A stretch of 64,000 bases of DNA from Magnetococcales bacterium (GTDB lineage: Bacteria; Pseudomonadota; Magnetococcia; Magnetococcales; Magnetaquicoccaceae), in the NCBI GenBank assembly GCA_015231755.1, contig JADGAZ010000009.1, positions 88,130-152,129 of the forward strand, given 5' to 3'. Positions 1 through 9,031 of the stretch are shown here, piece after piece. Position numbers and translations under genes: made by a program. Under the pieces are notes generated by a model. It searched no databases and was not told the origin of the DNA. It saw nothing but the letters and a program-made list of their open reading frames with translations. Each line of letters opens with the position of its first letter. Position 1 is the first letter of the stretch.

Positions 1-2
1 AG

Positions 3-371
3 AAATTGAGCGAAATGAAACAGGAGCTGGAAGGCGGATTCCAGACCGTGGTGCGTCACTATCAGGCCGGGATTCTGCATCGGCCCGAAAGAATCCGTCA
101 GGCGATCCGCGACCAGGATGCCGAACGGGTCGCCATGGAAAGTCACTCCTTGAAGAGTGTTTGTCGTCAGGTTGGTCTGGTGCGGATGGGTGAAATGGCC
201 GCCGAGTTGGAAGCCATGGGGGTGGCCGGCAATCTCGCACAGGCCGAATCCCTGGTCGAACGGTTGATCGCCGCCAGTGTCACGGCCAACCAGGAGTTGA
301 CTTGTCATTGTGCCGGGGTCGAGTTGCCCCGACCGTTTTTCGAGAAAGGGGAAAGTTCGTCCAACCCGTAG
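3..371 (+). CDS. Hpt (histidine phosphotransfer) domain, 3' end of a gene cut by the window edge
   Basis: The reading frame is open to the left edge, so this is probably the C-terminal end of a longer signalling protein; a TTG at 6 is the first possible internal start. The sequence HSLKS, with its His about 47 residues after that TTG, matches the H-x-L-K-G phosphotransfer motif of Hpt domains and is followed by a helical segment ending in AAELE. Hpt domains accept phosphate from receiver domains in multistep phosphorelays. A REC-GGDEF protein and two hybrid kinases follow on the same strand, so it plausibly belongs to that relay. The Gly of the usual LKG is Ser here. The family call is fairly safe; the full architecture cannot be seen. 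Confidence 0.7.
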   Translation, partial: KLSEMKQELEGGFQTVVRHYQAGILHRPERIRQAIRDQDAERVAMESHSLKSVCRQVGLVRMGEMAAELEAMGVAGNLAQAESLVERLIAASVTANQELTCHCAGVELPRPFFEKGESSSNP

Positions 372-401
372 CCGTGACTGTTGCTGAAAGTTGAGGTCGA
401 G

Positions 402-1334
402 ATGAATACCACCGCTCCGGCGGGCCGGAAAGGTCTTATTCTGGTCGCTGATGACGACATCTTGATGCGTGAGGCTCTGGTCGTCTTTTTCCAAAAGAAT
501 GGCCATGAGGTCGTCGTGGCCAAAGATGGCCAGGAAGTCTTGCAGATTCGCGCCCTGACCGTGCCGGATCTGATCGTTTTGGACGTGTGCATGCCCAATC
601 TGGACGGCTTCGAGACCTGCCGCGCCCTGCGCAGGGATTGGGTCGCCCCCCGGATTCCGATCATCATGCTCACGGGCCTGTTCGACACCCAATCCGTCGA
701 TCAGGCTTTCGAGGCGGGCGCGGATGATTATGTCACCAAACCCATTCATTGGGCGATCCTGCGACAACGGGTGTTGCTGTTGCTGCATCGCAGCGATGTG
801 GAGGCCAGAATTCGCCATCAGGCCAATTTCGACGGCCTCACCGATCTGCCCAACCGCGTCTTGTTTCTGGATCGGCTGACCCATGCCCTGTCGTTGGCCT
901 GTCGCAATGGTGAGTCCCTGGCGGTGTTGTTCATCGATCTGGACCATTTCAAACCGATCAACGATACCCTGGGTCATGGGGCCGGGGATGAACTGTTGCG
1001 TCAGGTCGCCCAGCGACTGAGGCAGTGCGTGCGTCAATCCGACACGTTGGCCCGGCTGGGTGGGGATGAGTTCACCATCATCGTGGCCAATCTGTGTCAA
1101 CCGCCGGATCCGGAGATCGTGGCGGAAAAGGTGCTGGCAGCCCTTTCCAGACCGTTTTGTCTGCATGGCACCCACGCCATCATTTCGGCCAGTGTGGGTA
1201 TCGCCTTGTATCCGGATCATGGCACCGAACTGGAAATCCTGCTCAGGAATGCGGATCAGGCCATGTATCAGGCCAAAAGCTTGGGCAGGAACCGGTATCA
1301 ACGCTTCAAGCACTCGGGAGGGCCGGCTGCATGA
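402..1334 (+). CDS. Response regulator with receiver and GGDEF (diguanylate cyclase) domains
   Basis: The 310-residue protein has an N-terminal receiver domain (acidic cluster D17-D19, phosphoacceptor D61 in LDVCMPN, conserved Lys in TKP) and a C-terminal GGDEF domain. GGDEF (about 220-224) is intact and is preceded by RQSD five residues upstream, the usual inhibitory I-site that binds c-di-GMP. It should make c-di-GMP from two GTP when phosphorylated, and be feedback inhibited. I chose ATG 402 because GAGG sits 5 nt upstream; an in-frame TTG at 381 would add seven residues. It lies between an Hpt domain and two hybrid kinases, which suggests the relay output is a change in c-di-GMP level. 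Confidence 0.9.
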   Translation: MNTTAPAGRKGLILVADDDILMREALVVFFQKNGHEVVVAKDGQEVLQIRALTVPDLIVLDVCMPNLDGFETCRALRRDWVAPRIPIIMLTGLFDTQSVDQAFEAGADDYVTKPIHWAILRQRVLLLLHRSDVEARIRHQANFDGLTDLPNRVLFLDRLTHALSLACRNGESLAVLFIDLDHFKPINDTLGHGAGDELLRQVAQRLRQCVRQSDTLARLGGDEFTIIVANLCQPPDPEIVAEKVLAALSRPFCLHGTHAIISASVGIALYPDHGTELEILLRNADQAMYQAKSLGRNRYQRFKHSGGPAA

Positions 1335-1405
1335 GCGGACGCCAGGGGCGTCCGGGATTCAAGAAACAGCACGCGTGATTGGCTTCAAGGGGGAGGAGAG
1401 GGATC

Positions 1406-3883
1406 ATGCCAGATCCGTTTCGGGGTTTGTTGGGGGGGTGTCAGACTCCCATGCGTTTTTTTCTGGGTCTGGCTTTGATCGGACTGGGAGAGACGGCGGT
1501 GACGGTTTTGCTGTTTCCGGATCATGGTGGTCTCATTTCACCGGTCATGCTGTTGACCCATTTTCTGTGCATGACAGCCTGGAATCTTCTGATTATTCTG
1601 ATCTTTTTTCATCTCCCCCTCTTTCGGGAGCTGAGAGACCGGCAGTGGATCCACGCCACCCATCACGCCTTGAGCCGTCGCATGCGGGATGTCGGAGTGG
1701 TGCAATCCCTTGGCGAAATGACCCTGCAATTTCTCCTCGAACATCTGGGCGCCCTCAATGGGGTGATCTATCTGGCGGAAGAGGGGAATCGTCTCCAGTG
1801 GCTGTCCGGGATCGGCATCCCTTCGGAGCGGGAACTGTCCCAAACTCTGGAACCGGGTGAAGGACTCCTCGGACAGGTGGCCATCACCCGTAAACCGGTA
1901 CGGCTCAAGGATGTGCCGGTGGAGCCGTTGCGGCTCAAGGCGGAACTGCTGGCGGGCTGGCCCCGGGATCTGATCATCACCCCTTTGATCCACGACGACC
2001 AATTGCAGGGAGTGTTGGCTCTGGGCAATCGGGAGCTTTTCCAGGATCGTCACCGGTGTTTCCTGGAGCGGGCCGGCGAGACCATCGCCCGGGCCATTGC
2101 CGGGGTGCGGGCCAACGCGGTGCGGCAGCAACTCCTGGAAGAAAGTCGCATGAAAACCCAGGAGTTGGCCATCAATCAGCAGGTGCTCCGGGATACCATC
2201 GAACTGTTGGAACAGACCAGCGGTTTCAAGTCCCGTTTTCTCGCCAACATGTCCCACGAATTGCGTTCCCCCCTCAACAGTCTGTTGATCCTCGCCCAAC
2301 TGCTCAAGGAAAACAAACAGGGCAATCTCACCCCCAAACAGGTGGAGTTCGCCTCTACCATCCATGCCGCCGGATCCGATCTGTTGACCATGATCGACGA
2401 AATTCTCGATCTGGCCCGCATCGAGGCGGGACGGATTCGCGTTTTCAAGGATCCGGTCAAGCTTTCCGAATTGGCCATCGGTCTGGAACGGCTGTTTGTG
2501 CATGTGGCCCGGGAGAAGAAACTGGATTTCGAGGTGTTGTTGCAAGGCATGTTGCCCGTGGCCATCCGCACCGACCGGATGCGGGTGGAACAGATTCTTA
2601 AAAACCTGATCACCAACGCCATCAAGTTCACCCATGCCGGCGGGGTGACGGTGACCATCCGACCGGTGCCAGATGGGGTCGGCACCCTGATCGCCATGTC
2701 CGTGGCGGATACCGGGGTGGGCATTCCCAGGGATCAGCACGCCGAGGTGTTCGAGCCGTTCCGCCAGTTGGATGACGGCTCCAATCGGAAATACGGTGGC
2801 AGCGGATTGGGTCTGGCCATCAGCAAGGAGTTGGCCCAACTGTTGGGAGGACGCATCGAACTGGTGAGCGAACAGGGACAGGGCAGTCTGTTTACCTTGT
2901 ATCTGCCCCTGGAAAGCGTGGAATCTTCCCCGTTGCCCCAGGCCACTCCGGTGACGCCCCGGAACGAAGAGCGCAACCAGGGTATCGACGCCATCCCGGA
3001 TGACCGGCGTCGTTTGGGACCGGATGACCGTTCGGTCTTGCTGGTGGGCATGGATTATCACCGGATTCGCGCCATCGGGGAAGCGGCCCGGGTCTTGGGA
3101 CTCGGGGTGATTGTTGCCGGGGATCAGAGCGCCGCGCTTTTCCTGGCCAATTTTTTGCGTCCGGTGGGTTTGATCATGGTGGGGGATCTGCCCGGCGTGG
3201 CTACGTTTCCCCTGGTGAAACGGTTGCGGACCACTGCGGATCGGGATGCCCTGCCGGCTTTGTATCTTCATCCCGCCAACGCGACCCTGGAAATCGATGG
3301 TGCCGCAGAAGAGGTCCAACTGGTTCCTTTGCTGCGGGAGAGTGATCAAACCAGCCCGGAGTGCCAACGATTCCTGCAATCCGTTCTGGCGGTGCCCGCG
3401 GCTTGTGCGCTGGAAGATTCCGGAGCGGATCCGACGCGTGATCGTGGGGGCGTGGGCTTTCCGTCCGACCCGCTCCTCAAGGGGCATCCGGCTGTGTGCA
3501 ATCTGGTTGGTCGGCGTGTTTTGTTGATTGATGATGATATCCGCAATATTTTTGCTCTGACCAGTTTTCTGGAAGAGCAAGGATGTCAGGTGATCATGGC
3601 GGAGAGTGGTCGGGTTGGGATGGAGCGGTTGCGTCAGCAACCCTTGCTTGACATGGTATTGATGGACATCATGTTGCCCGACATGAATGGTTATGATTGG
3701 TTGGGAGAGATTCGCCGTCAGCCGGCCTGGCGTCATCTTCCCTTGCTGGTTCTGACCGCCAAGGCCATGCAGGGGGAGCGGCAACGCTGTCTGGAGGCCG
3801 GGGCGTCGGACTATCTTTCCAAGCCGGTGGATACATTGAAACTGCTTTCCATGATGCGTCCTTGGCTCGATAAGAATCGGTGA
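1406..3883 (+). CDS. Membrane hybrid histidine kinase (2 TM-GAF-HisKA-HATPase-pseudoREC-REC)
   Basis: The 825-residue protein starts with two hydrophobic helices (about residues 16-70), then a GAF-like region, a HisKA domain with H284 in NMSHELRSP, and an HATPase with the N box (NLITNAIKFT), DTGVGIP and GGSGLGLAI. Residues about 540-680 fold-match a receiver but lack a convincing phosphoacceptor Asp (VGLIMVGDLPG). The C-terminal receiver is complete (DDD near 708, D754 in LMDIMLPDMNG). Sensing is probably by the short membrane part and the GAF domain. ATG 1406 has a strong GGAGGAG ribosome site. The next kinase starts 4 nt after the stop, so the two are translationally close and likely partners. 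Confidence 0.9.
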   Translation: MPDPFRGLLGGCQTPMRFFLGLALIGLGETAVTVLLFPDHGGLISPVMLLTHFLCMTAWNLLIILIFFHLPLFRELRDRQWIHATHHALSRRMRDVGVVQSLGEMTLQFLLEHLGALNGVIYLAEEGNRLQWLSGIGIPSERELSQTLEPGEGLLGQVAITRKPVRLKDVPVEPLRLKAELLAGWPRDLIITPLIHDDQLQGVLALGNRELFQDRHRCFLERAGETIARAIAGVRANAVRQQLLEESRMKTQELAINQQVLRDTIELLEQTSGFKSRFLANMSHELRSPLNSLLILAQLLKENKQGNLTPKQVEFASTIHAAGSDLLTMIDEILDLARIEAGRIRVFKDPVKLSELAIGLERLFVHVAREKKLDFEVLLQGMLPVAIRTDRMRVEQILKNLITNAIKFTHAGGVTVTIRPVPDGVGTLIAMSVADTGVGIPRDQHAEVFEPFRQLDDGSNRKYGGSGLGLAISKELAQLLGGRIELVSEQGQGSLFTLYLPLESVESSPLPQATPVTPRNEERNQGIDAIPDDRRRLGPDDRSVLLVGMDYHRIRAIGEAARVLGLGVIVAGDQSAALFLANFLRPVGLIMVGDLPGVATFPLVKRLRTTADRDALPALYLHPANATLEIDGAAEEVQLVPLLRESDQTSPECQRFLQSVLAVPAACALEDSGADPTRDRGGVGFPSDPLLKGHPAVCNLVGRRVLLIDDDIRNIFALTSFLEEQGCQVIMAESGRVGMERLRQQPLLDMVLMDIMLPDMNGYDWLGEIRRQPAWRHLPLLVLTAKAMQGERQRCLEAGASDYLSKPVDTLKLLSMMRPWLDKNR

Positions 3884-3887
3884 CTCA

Positions 3888-5828
3888 ATGAAACCTTACA
3901 TCCTGATCGTGGATGACCTGGACAACAATCTGACCGCCACCGCCGGTTTGCTGGCCGACATGGGCGCGGAGATGGTGTTGGCGCGCAATGGCCGCGAGGC
4001 GTTGCTCCAGATGACCAAACACGATTTCGCCGTGGTGCTGCTCGACGCCCATATGCCGGACATGGATGGTTTCGAGGTGGTGCGGCTCATGGCGGGGGTA
4101 AGCCGTACCCGGACCATTCCGATCATCTTCATGTCGGCGGTTTTCAAGGATGACCAACACGCTCTGGTCGGTTACGACCTCGGGGCCGTGGATTATCTGG
4201 TGAAACCCTTTCCCCCGGAGTTCTTGCGGGCTAAGGTCAAGGTGTTTCTGGAACTTTTCCGCCAGAAGGAGCGGATTCATGCCCAGGATCAGGCGTTGCG
4301 GCTGTTTCGCAATCTGTTGGACGAGTCCAGTGATGAGATTCTGATTTTTGATCTTGATTCCGGGTTGTTGCTCGATGCCAATGTGACCGCCTTTGAACGT
4401 CTGGGCATGCCCCGGGAAGAGTCCATCGGGGCGTTTCATCTGGAGGATTGTCATCTCATCATTGGCAAGGACCGGCAGATGGATCTGCTTGTGGAGCGCA
4501 TCCGCGCCCATGGCCGTTTGATCGTGGAAGGGGAGTATTTCGACCGGAGTCGGCAACTTCACTATACCGAAACCAATCTCCAGTTGTTCGAGCAGCCCGG
4601 TCAGGCGCTGCTGTTGGCCATGTTACGGGATGTGACCCAGCGCAAGCAGATCGAATTGGCCTTGTGTCGCGCCCAGGCTGAGGCCGATCAGGCCAATCAG
4701 GCCAAAAGCGATTTTCTGGCCGCCATGAGCCATGAAATCCGTACCCCGATGAACATCATCATCGGCATGAGCGACGTGTTGCTGGAAACCCATCTGGGGC
4801 CGGAGCAAAAATATTATCTGTCGATGTTGCGCACCGCCGGGGACAATCTGATGGTGCTGATCAACGATATTCTGGATTTGAGCAAGGTGGAGGCCAATAA
4901 ATTGCAAATCCTGGTGGAGCCGGTTCATGTGCGGGCCGTGGCTACCGAGGTGATCGACATGCTGCGGGTGTTGGCCGGCAACAAGGGGATCAGTCTGGAG
5001 ATGCGTCTGGATCCGACGTTGCCGGAATGGATCCAGTCGGATGGGATGCGGGTTCGGCAATGTTTGTACAATCTGCTCAGCAATGGTTTGAAATTCACCG
5101 AGCGGGGATGGGTGGTGGTGGATATCGGTCGGAAGCCGAACGATGCCGACACCCTGTTGGTGGTGGTGGCGGACAGTGGCATCGGGATTCGTCCCGACCA
5201 TTTGGAGCGCATCTTTGAGAGTTTCACCCAATCCGATTCGGGCATCTCCCGGCGGTATGGCGGCACCGGGCTGGGGCTTTCTCTGACCCGGCGGCTGGTG
5301 GAGATGATGGGGGGACGGATCTGGGTGGAAAGCCGTTTTGGCGAGGGGAGCCGGTTCTTTTTTACCTTGCCCCTGCGACCGGCGGCGGCTCCGGATCAGA
5401 GCCGGGAGTATCCCGGAGGCGGGCGGGGCAAGCCGGATGGGGTGGTGCGTCCCTTGAAGATTTTGCTGGTGGAGGATATGGAGGAGAACCGGGAGCTGGT
5501 GAACCTGTATCTGGAGAGTTCCCCCCATCATCTGAGCATGGCCACCAATGGGGCCGAGGCGTTGGATCGGGTCATGCGGGAGGCGTTCGATGTGGTGCTG
5601 ATGGATATCGAGATGCCGGTCATGAACGGTTTGCGGGCCACGACCCTGATTCGCGCCTGGGAAAAAGAGAGCCGGCGGGAGTCATCGCTTGTCATTCTGG
5701 CCCTGTCCGCCCACTCCATGGAAGGGGAGGCGAAGCTGTGTCGGGAGGCGGGTTGCAACGACCATCTGGGCAAACCCATCAGCAAGAAGAATCTGCTCGC
5801 CGCCCTGGAACGGTATGGCAACCGGTGA
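3888..5828 (+). CDS. Soluble hybrid kinase with REC-PAS-HisKA-HATPase-REC domains
   Basis: The 646-residue protein has no membrane segment. In order: receiver (D53 in LLDAHMPDMDG), a PAS-like region (about 140-255), HisKA with H282 in AMSHEIRTPMN, HATPase (NLLSNGLKFTERG, DSGIGI, GGTGLGLSL), and a second receiver from about 523 with D573 in LMDIEMPVMNG. An N-terminal receiver in front of a kinase suggests that it takes phosphate from another protein, for example the kinase encoded 4 nt upstream, and passes it on. With the Hpt end and REC-GGDEF upstream, this completes a four-gene phosphorelay set. The gene ends 12 nt before the convergent ABC permease. Confidence 0.9.
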   Translation: MKPYILIVDDLDNNLTATAGLLADMGAEMVLARNGREALLQMTKHDFAVVLLDAHMPDMDGFEVVRLMAGVSRTRTIPIIFMSAVFKDDQHALVGYDLGAVDYLVKPFPPEFLRAKVKVFLELFRQKERIHAQDQALRLFRNLLDESSDEILIFDLDSGLLLDANVTAFERLGMPREESIGAFHLEDCHLIIGKDRQMDLLVERIRAHGRLIVEGEYFDRSRQLHYTETNLQLFEQPGQALLLAMLRDVTQRKQIELALCRAQAEADQANQAKSDFLAAMSHEIRTPMNIIIGMSDVLLETHLGPEQKYYLSMLRTAGDNLMVLINDILDLSKVEANKLQILVEPVHVRAVATEVIDMLRVLAGNKGISLEMRLDPTLPEWIQSDGMRVRQCLYNLLSNGLKFTERGWVVVDIGRKPNDADTLLVVVADSGIGIRPDHLERIFESFTQSDSGISRRYGGTGLGLSLTRRLVEMMGGRIWVESRFGEGSRFFFTLPLRPAAAPDQSREYPGGGRGKPDGVVRPLKILLVEDMEENRELVNLYLESSPHHLSMATNGAEALDRVMREAFDVVLMDIEMPVMNGLRATTLIRAWEKESRRESSLVILALSAHSMEGEAKLCREAGCNDHLGKPISKKNLLAALERYGNR

Positions 5829-5840
5829 GAACAAGGGGGA

Positions 5841-6626
5841 TCAGGATGGCATGTCGATCCCTTTTTCCACCCGGTTGACCCGCCATAACGCCAGCCAGAG
5901 ACAGACCACCGCCCAGGTGACGGCGATGAGCAGGGCATTCCAGTAGGCCGGGGTGGCGAGAAAGACCGACGGGGCATGGTACAAAGGGGTGCGGATCAGG
6001 GTCAGGGCGTGGGTGACCGGATTGACCACCATCAAGGCCCACAGCCAGCCCGGGGCGTGATCCAGGGGAAACAGGGCGCCGGAAAGCATCCACATGGGCA
6101 TCAGCAAGATCGACATCACCGCATGGAACCCGGCGGTGCTTTCCATGTTCCAGGCGATGAGGAATCCCAACGCCGTGAACCCCAGACAAGAAACCAGAAA
6201 ACCGAACAAAATCCATACCAGCCCGCCCCACTCCAAAGGAATGCCCAGAAAGGGCGCGGCCAGCAGCAGGGGTGCGGCCTGGATCATGGCGATGGCGATG
6301 CCTCCGGCCACCTTGCCCAGCACGATGGCCATGCGGGGGGCCGGAGAGGCCAGCACCCCTTGCATCAGCCCCTGGGCCCGATCCTCGATCAAGGTGATGG
6401 TGGAAAAAATCCCGGCAAACAGCATCAGCATCAACAAAACGCCCGGATAGAAATATTCGGCGTAGGAGAGGTGTTCCATGCCCGGCGCCCGGAACGAGGG
6501 GGAAAAACCCGCCCCGAGAAAGGCCCAGATCAGCAGGGGTTGGGCCAGACTGCCCACCACCCGGTGGGGTTGGCGGAAAAAACGCACCAGTTCCCGTTTG
6601 GCCAAAGAGAGGGCGGGACGGATCAT
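5841..6626 (-). CDS. ABC-2 type transporter permease
   Basis: This 261-residue protein has about six membrane helices and the ABC-2 layout seen in DrrB/NatB/YadH-type exporters: a soluble N-terminal helix (LAKRELVRFFRQP), paired helices, and the segment LLMPMWMLSGALFPLDHAPGW typical of the family. Its start overlaps the stop of the upstream ATPase gene by ATGA, so the two proteins are almost certainly one transporter. The substrate is unknown. Cotranscription with a heme-copper-oxidase-like membrane protein next to the cox operon suggests a role in cofactor or membrane assembly for respiration, but that is inference. Confidence 0.85.
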   Translation of the reverse strand: MIRPALSLAKRELVRFFRQPHRVVGSLAQPLLIWAFLGAGFSPSFRAPGMEHLSYAEYFYPGVLLMLMLFAGIFSTITLIEDRAQGLMQGVLASPAPRMAIVLGKVAGGIAIAMIQAAPLLLAAPFLGIPLEWGGLVWILFGFLVSCLGFTALGFLIAWNMESTAGFHAVMSILLMPMWMLSGALFPLDHAPGWLWALMVVNPVTHALTLIRTPLYHAPSVFLATPAYWNALLIAVTWAVVCLWLALWRVNRVEKGIDMPS

Positions 6627-7603
6627 CGGTTTTGCTCCTCCTCGTCGCTGAAGAGATCCCGACCGGTCAGGTGGATGTAGACATCCTCCAGGGTCGGCTG
6701 TTTGATGGCCAAGGCATGGATCCGTTCCCGATGGTCTTGCAGGAGTTTGGCCATCAGTGGCAACAACTCCCGGCTTTCCCCCTGGATGCGCAGTTCATGA
6801 TTCTGGACTTGCAGGGTGATGCCGGCACGAGTGGTCAGGCCCTGGGCCACGGTTTCAAGCCCCTCACCCTGGACCACCAGAATCTCCGCCCCCAGTTGGC
6901 GGGAGAGATGAGTTGGCGAGTCCAAAGCCAGCAGTTTTCCTTGGCGCAGGATTGCCACCAAATCGGCTTGTTCCGCTTCGGCAAAGACGTGACTTGTCAT
7001 CAGAATTGTGACACCATGTTTTTTCTGTAGCCTCTTCAAGGTGGCCAGAAAGGCCAGTCGTCCGCCGGGATCCAGTCCTGCCGTGGGTTCGTCCAGCAGC
7101 AACAGGGCCGGCGCGTGCAGCAGCACCTTGACCAGTTCCGCCTGTCTGGCCAGTCCCCCCGACAGGGTTTCCACCCGATCCCCCAATCGTTCCCGCAGAT
7201 CGCTCCAAGCCAGGGCGTCGGGCAGGCGTTGCCGGAACAGATCCGGGGGGATGTCGTGCAGATCCGCGTGGATTTTTAAGTTTTCCTCGACTGTCAGATA
7301 TTTGTCCAGGGCCGGTTTTTGGAATACCACCCCCATGGCGCTTCGGGCCGCATTCGGGTTGGCGATCAGATCGTGGTCGAAAATGTGAATCGTTCCGGTG
7401 CTGGGTCGGGTCATGCCGCACAGGATCTTGAACAAGGTGGACTTGCCGCTGCCATTGGGGCCTGTCAGGACAAAAAAGGTGCCTGTCGGAATGGTGAGAT
7501 CCAGCCGGTCCAGCGCCTTGCGGGGTGCTTGTCGACGGGTGGCCCGATAGCAGTGGCCAAGTTGGCGGATGACGACCGCCGGTGAAGAGTCGTCAGGGAT
7601 CAT
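6623..7603 (-). CDS. ABC transporter ATP-binding protein
   Basis: The 326-residue ATPase has Walker A GPNGSGKST (48-56), the signature LSGGLARQ, Walker B LLLLDEPTAGLDP and a switch His in TSHVFAEAEQ. The C-terminal 90 residues, ending in QPTLEDVYIHLTGRDL, are typical of DrrA/NatA/CcmA-like ATPases that drive ABC-2 permeases. I placed the start at ATG 7603, where it overlaps the upstream stop codon (ATGA); the frame is open further upstream, but that part lies inside the preceding gene. It powers the permease encoded next. The exported substrate is not evident. Confidence 0.88.
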   Translation of the reverse strand: MIPDDSSPAVVIRQLGHCYRATRRQAPRKALDRLDLTIPTGTFFVLTGPNGSGKSTLFKILCGMTRPSTGTIHIFDHDLIANPNAARSAMGVVFQKPALDKYLTVEENLKIHADLHDIPPDLFRQRLPDALAWSDLRERLGDRVETLSGGLARQAELVKVLLHAPALLLLDEPTAGLDPGGRLAFLATLKRLQKKHGVTILMTSHVFAEAEQADLVAILRQGKLLALDSPTHLSRQLGAEILVVQGEGLETVAQGLTTRAGITLQVQNHELRIQGESRELLPLMAKLLQDHRERIHALAIKQPTLEDVYIHLTGRDLFSDEEEQNR

Positions 7604-8760
7604 GGTGTGTCTCCCAACCGTTCGGCGCGGATGAACAGAATGGCGGACCCGAGCAGCGCCCCCCCTCCGGCCCGCCAGAGGAGGCCATCCCACGACAGGA
7701 ACAATCCCGCCACGGGCAGGGCCACGCCAAGCAAGTGGATGACCCGGTGCAACAGGCCCAGACGGCCTGATCGTAGTCGGTCGTATACCCCGAAGAATTG
7801 GCTCAAGGTCCAGCCCGGCAGAATCAGCAGCCCGAACACAAAACGCCACCGTTCATCCGGCCACACCGGCCAGGAACAAGCGGTCAGGATCGCCAACAGC
7901 CCAAGCAGATCCCCGATCCGTCCGTAGTGGTTGTGGGTATCCAGGCCGTGACTCCGTGCGGCCCAGGTGATGGCCACCAGGGCAACAAATCCAGGGAGCA
8001 GGGCGGGCCAGAGCCAGCGGGGATCGGCCTGGGGGGTGAACAGCACCAGGGGAATGAAAACCAGGGAGAAAAACAGTCCCGGCACCACCAGGGGGGAGAA
8101 GGAGGGAAGTTGGACCGGGTGGGTATCGGTTCCCATGCCGGTCAGGCGCGTCACCATCAAGAGGATGCCGGCCCAGCCGAAAATGCCCCAGGTCAGATGG
8201 GTGCCCACCATGGCGAAGCGGTCATGGGGCAGGAATCCATGGGCATACTCCCCCAAGAAGATTCCCCCCAGCACAAACACGCCGGTCAACGACAGAATCG
8301 ACAGGGCCAGCAGGGCCATCACCCGATCCCGACGGGGACTTCTGAACAACAGCACGTATGCCTGAAGCAGAAAAAAAAGACAGGCCAGTCCCACCCCCAG
8401 GGAGGCCGCCAGCAGGTTCCAGCGGTGCAGATTGGTGCCGACTCCCAGAAAAACCGTCAGGGCGCCCAAAGCCAGGAATCCCAGGATCCAGGGGGTCAGG
8501 CGCGGCCAAGGGAGGGGAACCCGAGTCCAGAGGGGCAGTTGGCGCAACGCCACCCCCATCAGTCCCATGGTCAACACTCCCAGGACAAACAGATGCACCG
8601 TGGCCACTGTGCCCGGAAACAGGGGGTGTTCGTGCAGGGTGGTGCCCCAGGCCAGCATCACCGAACCGGTGAGGCCCAGAAAAAAGGCCGCAACCTGGAA
8701 AAAACCGTGTTCCGGACCCCGGGGAGCCGGGATCGGGTGGATGTCGGGACGGATGTCCAA
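7600..8760 (-). CDS. Polytopic membrane protein resembling NnrS / oxidase subunit I-like proteins
   Basis: About 386 residues with roughly ten to twelve hydrophobic helices. Segments such as ATVHLFVLGVLTMGLMGVALRQLP and GTHLTWGIFGWAGILLMV carry His residues inside helices, like NnrS and other proteins distantly related to heme-copper oxidase subunit I. The precise function is not known to me. The start is uncertain: no in-frame ATG precedes the first helix, and TTG codons at 8760, 8793 and 8925 are the options. It is the first gene of a minus-strand operon with the ABC exporter (ATGA overlap) and is divergent from the cox operon, with an FNR-like dyad in between, which supports a respiratory or nitrosative-stress role. 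Confidence 0.6.
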   Translation of the reverse strand: MDIRPDIHPIPAPRGPEHGFFQVAAFFLGLTGSVMLAWGTTLHEHPLFPGTVATVHLFVLGVLTMGLMGVALRQLPLWTRVPLPWPRLTPWILGFLALGALTVFLGVGTNLHRWNLLAASLGVGLACLFFLLQAYVLLFRSPRRDRVMALLALSILSLTGVFVLGGIFLGEYAHGFLPHDRFAMVGTHLTWGIFGWAGILLMVTRLTGMGTDTHPVQLPSFSPLVVPGLFFSLVFIPLVLFTPQADPRWLWPALLPGFVALVAITWAARSHGLDTHNHYGRIGDLLGLLAILTACSWPVWPDERWRFVFGLLILPGWTLSQFFGVYDRLRSGRLGLLHRVIHLLGVALPVAGLFLSWDGLLWRAGGGALLGSAILFIRAERLGDTP

Positions 8761-8901
8761 AGTGTGGGTTTCCCGTGGGTTGATGAATGACAAGCAGAGG
8801 GCTGCGTTTTTCGTGGATCCAGTCTCGCAAAATGGGTGGCGGCGCGTCAAGTCCCCGGCATTTTCACATTTTTTGGGTTGGATCGATTTTCTTGATTTTT
8901 C

Positions 8902-8915
8902 TTGATAGAGGTCAA
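8902..8915. promoter_or_regulatory. FNR/Anr-type dyad between divergent respiratory operons
   Basis: TTGAT-AGAG-GTCAA; read on the minus strand it is TTGAC-CTCT-ATCAA. It matches the TTGAT-N4-ATCAA consensus of FNR/FixK/Dnr regulators with one substitution. It lies in the intergenic region between the minus-strand NnrS-like gene and the plus-strand oxidase operon, about 117 nt before the small subunit start. An oxygen- or NO-responsive CRP-family regulator could control one or both arms. Confidence 0.5.
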
Positions 8916-9031
8916 GGAAGGCCAATCACAATCCCGTTAAATTGCAATGATACAGTGCGGATTTTTTGCGGATGTTTCACATTGACCGTTTTTTTAGTCC
9001 ACTTCCACTACTTCCAGATGAGGGAAATCCC

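Noticed and set aside
1538..3784. A very long open frame on the minus strand opposite the first hybrid kinase
   Set aside because: It is a GC-rich shadow frame: the product is rich in His, Gln and Gly with no domain, while the + strand kinase is unambiguous. The same applies to long antisense frames opposite coxA, carB, the helicase fusion, the 36.7 kb kinase and recC.
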